A stretch of 64,000 bases of DNA from Lingula anatina (Eukaryota > Brachiopoda > Lingulata > Lingulida > Lingulidae): positions 85,460 to 149,459 of the forward strand of contig NW_019775581.1 of assembly GCF_001039355.2 (NCBI RefSeq), written 5' to 3'. The notes beneath the pieces were generated by a model. The model saw only the letters and a list, made by a program, of their open reading frames with translations, was not told where the DNA came from and searched no databases. This document shows, in pieces, positions 60,001 through 64,000 of this stretch (position 1 is its first letter; each line of letters starts with the position of its first letter). The position numbers and the translations under genes were made by a program.

Positions 60001-61873
60001 AACGATGTTGTTACGCCATTAGTTCGCATTAGCAAATTTATCCCGGTATATTTTTGATGTGACAGCATTATTGCTTATTTTCGCAATATATAAGCGACTA
60101 TGGAAATAAATCACAACGTAACGAAATCCCTTTATCTTAACCTTTAAATATAAATTAAACTACACGAGCACCCTCACACAGCCGCTTTTCAAGTGGCGTT
60201 CTACTTACAGTAGTTGAAGAATTTTATATAGGCAGGCATATGACTTTAAGAAGGTTTTCAACCCCTCAGGTAAGGAAAGCAAATGATCAATGATCACGGG
60301 TTGTTGTCTAGAGTTTGAAAACGCACCTGGGAGGTAGATAGTGACAGCTCAGTCTGATATTTCAACCTGATAACTACCTCTTATATCAGCAGCATCGTCA
60401 ATTATTGCGTCACAGGTCACGTGTCCGTGTGGCACAGTAATTTCCAGAGCAAGTGAAAGGCGCAGTTTTCTATAAACTCGATATTTACGAAGAGAGCAAC
60501 TAATTTTATTTTGGTATGGCAATCTATTAAAGGACAAGATATCCAAAGGTTATCTATCGCACAGGTCATTCTGTAATTGAAACACGCCCTTTTCAAGAAC
60601 ATTACCTGTCTCTAATCTTCACGTAACTAGGACCAATAAGTAATGCGGGGTATTTTGTATCGGGATATATATTCCTGAATATTCATCGTCAAATTCGTTT
60701 TCGCGTTCTATTTTTCTAATAAGTATCGCCACGAGCGAAAAAGAAAAGATTGACAAATGCTATATCTGACATAACTGCCTGCCCTTAGAGTTGGGAGACA
60801 AAATAATCAAGAAGAGACATTAATTCTTATACTTACGTCATTGTAATCGTAAATTGTCTGAATTACTGAAGACGTGTCTCCTTCAACTCTGGTCTCCAAA
60901 ACACACGCCGTATAATTGGCCAAGTACAAGGCAATTGTGGACGACGACTGAAAGACGAAATACATGAAATATTGAGTTTTTTTTTCTTTTTGGAAGTAAA
61001 ATTTTGAAAAAATATTTTTAAAAATTAAACAGCGACGTAATTCAAACTAACACGTAAGCACAAACTTGATGTAAATCTTTCATTGGTGTGGGTAAAACAA
61101 AAACCATCAGGCGACCAACGGGCAAAATATTGAGACACTTGAAATGGTTGTGACACATATTCTGCTCTCGTCCCTGACCCTGCTGGTGCATACATCCACA
61201 GGTAACATGTATTGATTATCGCGTAGACGAACCCCCCTTAAGTCTGCTTGAATTTGAAAAAAAAAACTCGGCCTTTTTTCATAAAGGGAAATATCTAACA
61301 GCATTTATACCAATGTCCTTCAATCGAAATATTTCCATTCTCAAGCTTTTCAAAGACTATGTATCAGCTAAATATTTTTGGATATATTCATAATGATATC
61401 ATTTAGAAACTACGACAGAATAATTTCACCCATTGAGGCACGTTACGAACAGCGTAGATCACTTTGGCACCATGGTATAAACTTCAGAACTCAGGAAACC
61501 CTAAGAAAATTTGGGTTAATAAAATGGATGGAAGTGTTCACTGTGCAGAAGCGTTCAGAATAATGTGAATGGCGCAACAAAACCGTATTACTTCTTTAAT
61601 TCGTGACAATCGAATTAAGTAGACTGTACCATTTAATTTGGAGGATTTACTCACCTGATAGCTAGAACCTTGCGTATCTACAACAATTTCGTCCGTCTTG
61701 TACTCCAATTCCCTATATTTTGGGCTGAAGCAATTCCCTGGCGTGGGAGGAGTCTTGGGGGTCTTGGGGGTGGGATGTCCCGGAGATTTTGGAGTTTTGG
61801 GTCCTTTGGAACCCTTGCCTAAAACTCCTGCGAAGATCATCACAAGGATGAAGACCGTCACATATCTAACCAT
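56441..61873 (-). CDS. Secreted Lys-Thr-Pro repeat protein, copy 2 (6 exons, about 301 aa)
   Basis: Exons: 61655-61873, 60837-60947, 59185-59278, 58428-58592, 57848-58056, 56441-56548; phases as in copy 1. The first exon is 12 nt shorter: the KTP tract reads KGPKTPKSPGHPTPKTPKTP. The remaining exons differ by few residues (GTSKATLF for GTAKATLF, EIKMKK for EVKTKK). A TATA box is at 61941-61948. An additional partial copy of exon 5 lies at 57194-57360, truncated by the gap. Confidence 0.75.
57194..57360 (-). pseudogene. Partial duplicate of KTP-gene exon 5 next to the assembly gap
   Basis: Residues PNKTANKTDDGKDDTPT to CTTTKTQ repeat exon 5 of copy 2 with one change at the donor-side codon. 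The upstream half is hidden by Ns. About 275 bp on each side of the gap are nearly the same, so this may be an assembly artefact. Confidence 0.6.
57361..57738. other. Assembly gap (378 N)
   Basis: Run of N between two near-identical flanks. Confidence 1.
61144..61201 (+). CDS. Possible signal-peptide exon, copy 2
   Basis: MVVTHILLSSLTLLVHTST with donor ACAG|GTAACA, counterpart of 39103-39160. The duplicated position alone explains most of the conservation. Confidence 0.25.
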
Positions 61874-61940
61874 TTTTTTCTGCAATTTCACGCAGCCGAA
61901 CCGTGTACTTACTTCTGTTTTCTTGTGCTCATGTTTCCGT

Positions 61941-61948
61941 CTTTTATA
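61941..61948 (-). promoter_or_regulatory. TATA box of KTP-protein gene copy 2
   Basis: TATAAAAG on the minus strand, 68 bp before the start codon, as in copy 1. Confidence 0.7.
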
Positions 61949-62049
61949 CCGCAACACAACTCTGCCTGTGGCGATTTATTTTGACGTGAACACAGCACGT
62001 GCTTCGAGCACATGACAATAACTGCCCCGCGTGACAAAACATAAGGTCC

Positions 62050-63071
62050 CATTCAGAACGAATAGATCTTCCAATCACCATCCACGTAATGAATAGTGCA
62101 TCCAAAGATCCCTTCTTCGCGACAGTGCAAACTGATGACTCTCAATGAGCAAGGAACATCTCAGATGGGCACAGAAACGTGCTGGCCACGGTTACCAAGT
62201 CTCCATCATGGAACCAAACTGTGGACCAATCTTGCTGGACACTCAGCGAAAAATCGACTCGGTCCAGTTTGCAAATGAGTATATGATTGGAGTAAGCTAT
62301 GAAATTGATGAAGTTGGATACCACATTAGCACTGGGCTTTGCATGCCACTAGCTCTCAACCTTGTCAACAACGCCTTGCTGAGGTACCTTGCCGGAGACG
62401 AGTACTCCATATCGGTCAACAACCACCCTTTGCCGTCGTATAGTCGCCACATGGATAACGATCTAATGGATGGCAAAGATTACGACAGTGGAAATGATTT
62501 ATGGAAGTTGTGGCCCCCTATGATCAGTGTGACCCACACGTGCATTTTCCTGTTTGTGATGTACGTCAGCACTTCTTGGATTTATTTCATAGAGTTCTTT
62601 TCGAGCATCCTACTTTTCATATGAAACAATCATGATACACGCACATTTAACACAGTCCTACTCAGATTATTTAGAATGTAGCTCTCGTTAATACAACTGA
62701 ATTTCAACCCGACATAGTTTTGTAAGTCAAGTCCGTATTTTCTACATACATTTTTTTTTACTTCAAGCATCTCATATGGACTATCTTTGTTACATATGTA
62801 CTCATTTCACAATTTAAAATTTAAAATTGGACAGATGTCGCTCAAATAGGATTTCCTGTTCTAAAGGCGCATATTCTGTCGTCCTGGAAGCTTTCCTCCT
62901 CTACATCGTTCCATACCGACTGCTAGACGTGGTGGATATGATGATATGATATGATATGATGACGCCATTTTTCTATCCGGAAATAACGGGTTGGATCTTC
63001 ACAGTGTTGTTTTCTGCCTTCAACTATACTAACACAACTATGAGCCATACTCAGTGCAACATACTGAACAG
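62050..63071 (+). pseudogene. ABCA-type transporter transmembrane exons, copy in unit 2/3
   Basis: Same exons as at 40069-46026 without the transposon. It has a TGA in place of the Trp codon near 62150, a 1-nt loss near 62230, an 18-nt loss that removes the AYHS motif near 62341, and an ATGAT repeat expansion (62938-62962) that brings in a TGA. The last exon (to donor 63071) keeps GWIFTVLFSAFNY and MSHTQCNILN. Clearly a pseudogene. Confidence 0.75.
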
Positions 63072-63099
63072 GTTTGTGCAGTCCTCTGAGGACACATGC

Positions 63100-64000
63100 T
63101 TTCAAGCTACGTATTGAAAAACTGATTCCAAAAGATGAAAATATCAGTAGTATGTTTGGCCAGATTATAAACATTACGTACGACACGCAACCACACTTCA
63201 TTGTCAATGTAGCTTTGCAACCTGGCGCTATGGTTGTGTAATTTTGAAATGTGATTTATTATCAATCTTGATGTCAGATTTCTATTTTTGATTACATGTC
63301 TTCATAACTTATAAACTGTAAGATGTGTTTGGCAATTCAAAAGCTGAGTCATGTACATGTACATGTGCGGGGGGTCGTAATGAATAAGTTCAATCTGACG
63401 GAAATTAAATTTTAAAATTAATTTCAGAAAAGTATCATCTACGATTTTAATGAATGAAAAAATAAAGCAGACGAGGAACATAATAAGAAAAATTTCGGAA
63501 ACCCGATCAAAATGAGTTATCGTGCAGTTTTCCAACAAATGGTTCGACATTTTAATTAAAATTATGTTACACGGGATGCAACGAGGTTTTTGCCTGTCAC
63601 TTCGCCAAATACGCTTCAATTACATTTAATCTTTATCCATGTATGCTATGTGTAATTGTCAAAGTATAAAAGAAACTTTTACGATCTTAAGTCGCACAAC
63701 AAAAACTTCTTCCAATCTAGGTCCGCCTCTATGTTGGCTACTGCTCCAAATCGTGCTCTCTGATGAGTGACCTGACGTGCCGAGTTGCGAGGTTGCGAGG
63801 AGTCACAGAATCTAATCGGGAGCATGTGATTGATGACGTCATAGAAAGTTGCAGGTGAGTTGTATGGTGTGCAAATATTTTAGGACAAATACAAGGGGCG
63901 TTTCACTTTCCCATTAAAAAGGAAGACGTCAAGTGACACATTTCTCTTGATTTTATTTTTAATCTTGCTCTGTTTGTGAACATTGCATAGGAAGCTGTTA
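63100..64000. repeat. Segmental duplication unit 3, start
   Basis: Homologous to 31311-32260 and, up to about 63620, to 46060-46580. It continues past the window end. Confidence 0.85.
63721..63854 (+). pseudogene. ABCA-type nucleotide-binding exon, shortened copy
   Basis: Counterpart of 31940-32127: YVGYCSKSCSLMSDLTCR then ARLRGVTESN. Two in-frame losses shorten it to 134 nt while phase 2 at the GTGAGT donor is kept. Later exons lie beyond the window. Confidence 0.7.

Larger units (their letters stand above)
54728..62985. repeat. Segmental duplication unit 2 (partner 33333-41029)
   Basis: Same order of spacer repeats, KTP gene and ABCA exons as unit 1. An assembly gap is at 57361-57738. Confidence 0.9.

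Overview
The window is nuclear DNA from an animal. Genes are split by introns with GT-AG sites, domains are metazoan extracellular modules joined by phase-1 introns, and the rest is full of microsatellites, MITEs, a Tc1-like transposon and an L1/Tx1-type LINE. An invertebrate, probably marine, is likely, but the species cannot be fixed from the sequence. All exon limits below were placed by eye from splice sites and reading phase. Two N gaps (30309-30529, 57361-57738) and single Ns at 4593 and 26659 mark a draft assembly.

Region 1 (1-18957, minus strand) is the 5' part of a SVEP1/polydom-type gene. Twenty-one exons with matching phases encode signal peptide, vWA, a Cys-rich/EGF-like module, GCC2/GCC3, three sushi, two HYR, one sushi, a linker with a furin-like site, three GCC2/GCC3, six EGF and the start of a pentraxin domain, at least 1376 residues. 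A six-exon cassette (HYR half, HYR, sushi, linker, two GCC2/GCC3) is present a second time at 575-3902, downstream of the pentraxin exon and out of phase with it.

Region 2 (18958-22481) is the space between two head-to-head genes and holds a tRNA-derived SINE interrupted by a hairpin MITE. Region 3 (22482-30153, plus strand) is a secreted protein with eight EGF modules whose 3' end is lost in the first gap.

Region 4 (31-64 kb) is a tandem segmental duplication. Each unit carries pieces of a degenerate ABCA-type ABC transporter on the plus strand and, on the minus strand, a six-exon gene for a secreted cysteine-containing protein with Lys-Thr-Pro repeats that I do not recognise. Both copies of the KTP gene look intact, while the ABCA copies are broken. 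Unit 1 is about 31.3-41.0 kb, unit 2 about 45.9-63.0 kb, and unit 3 starts near 63.1 kb.

The duplicated units supply empty sites that date several insertions. A 4.85-kb foldback-like element (41030-45880, ATAA target duplication) splits an ABCA transmembrane exon and carries a nested Tc1-like element and a nested TIR element. An 8.06-kb LINE (46664-54727) sits in unit 2. Between the LINE ORFs lies a 1753-bp DNA transposon with perfect 102-bp terminal inverted repeats and a 9-bp target duplication. It carries a RecQ-type helicase N-terminal fragment with its own TATA box and a convergent RFX-like DNA-binding coiled-coil ORF. This last element is the best candidate for something undescribed.
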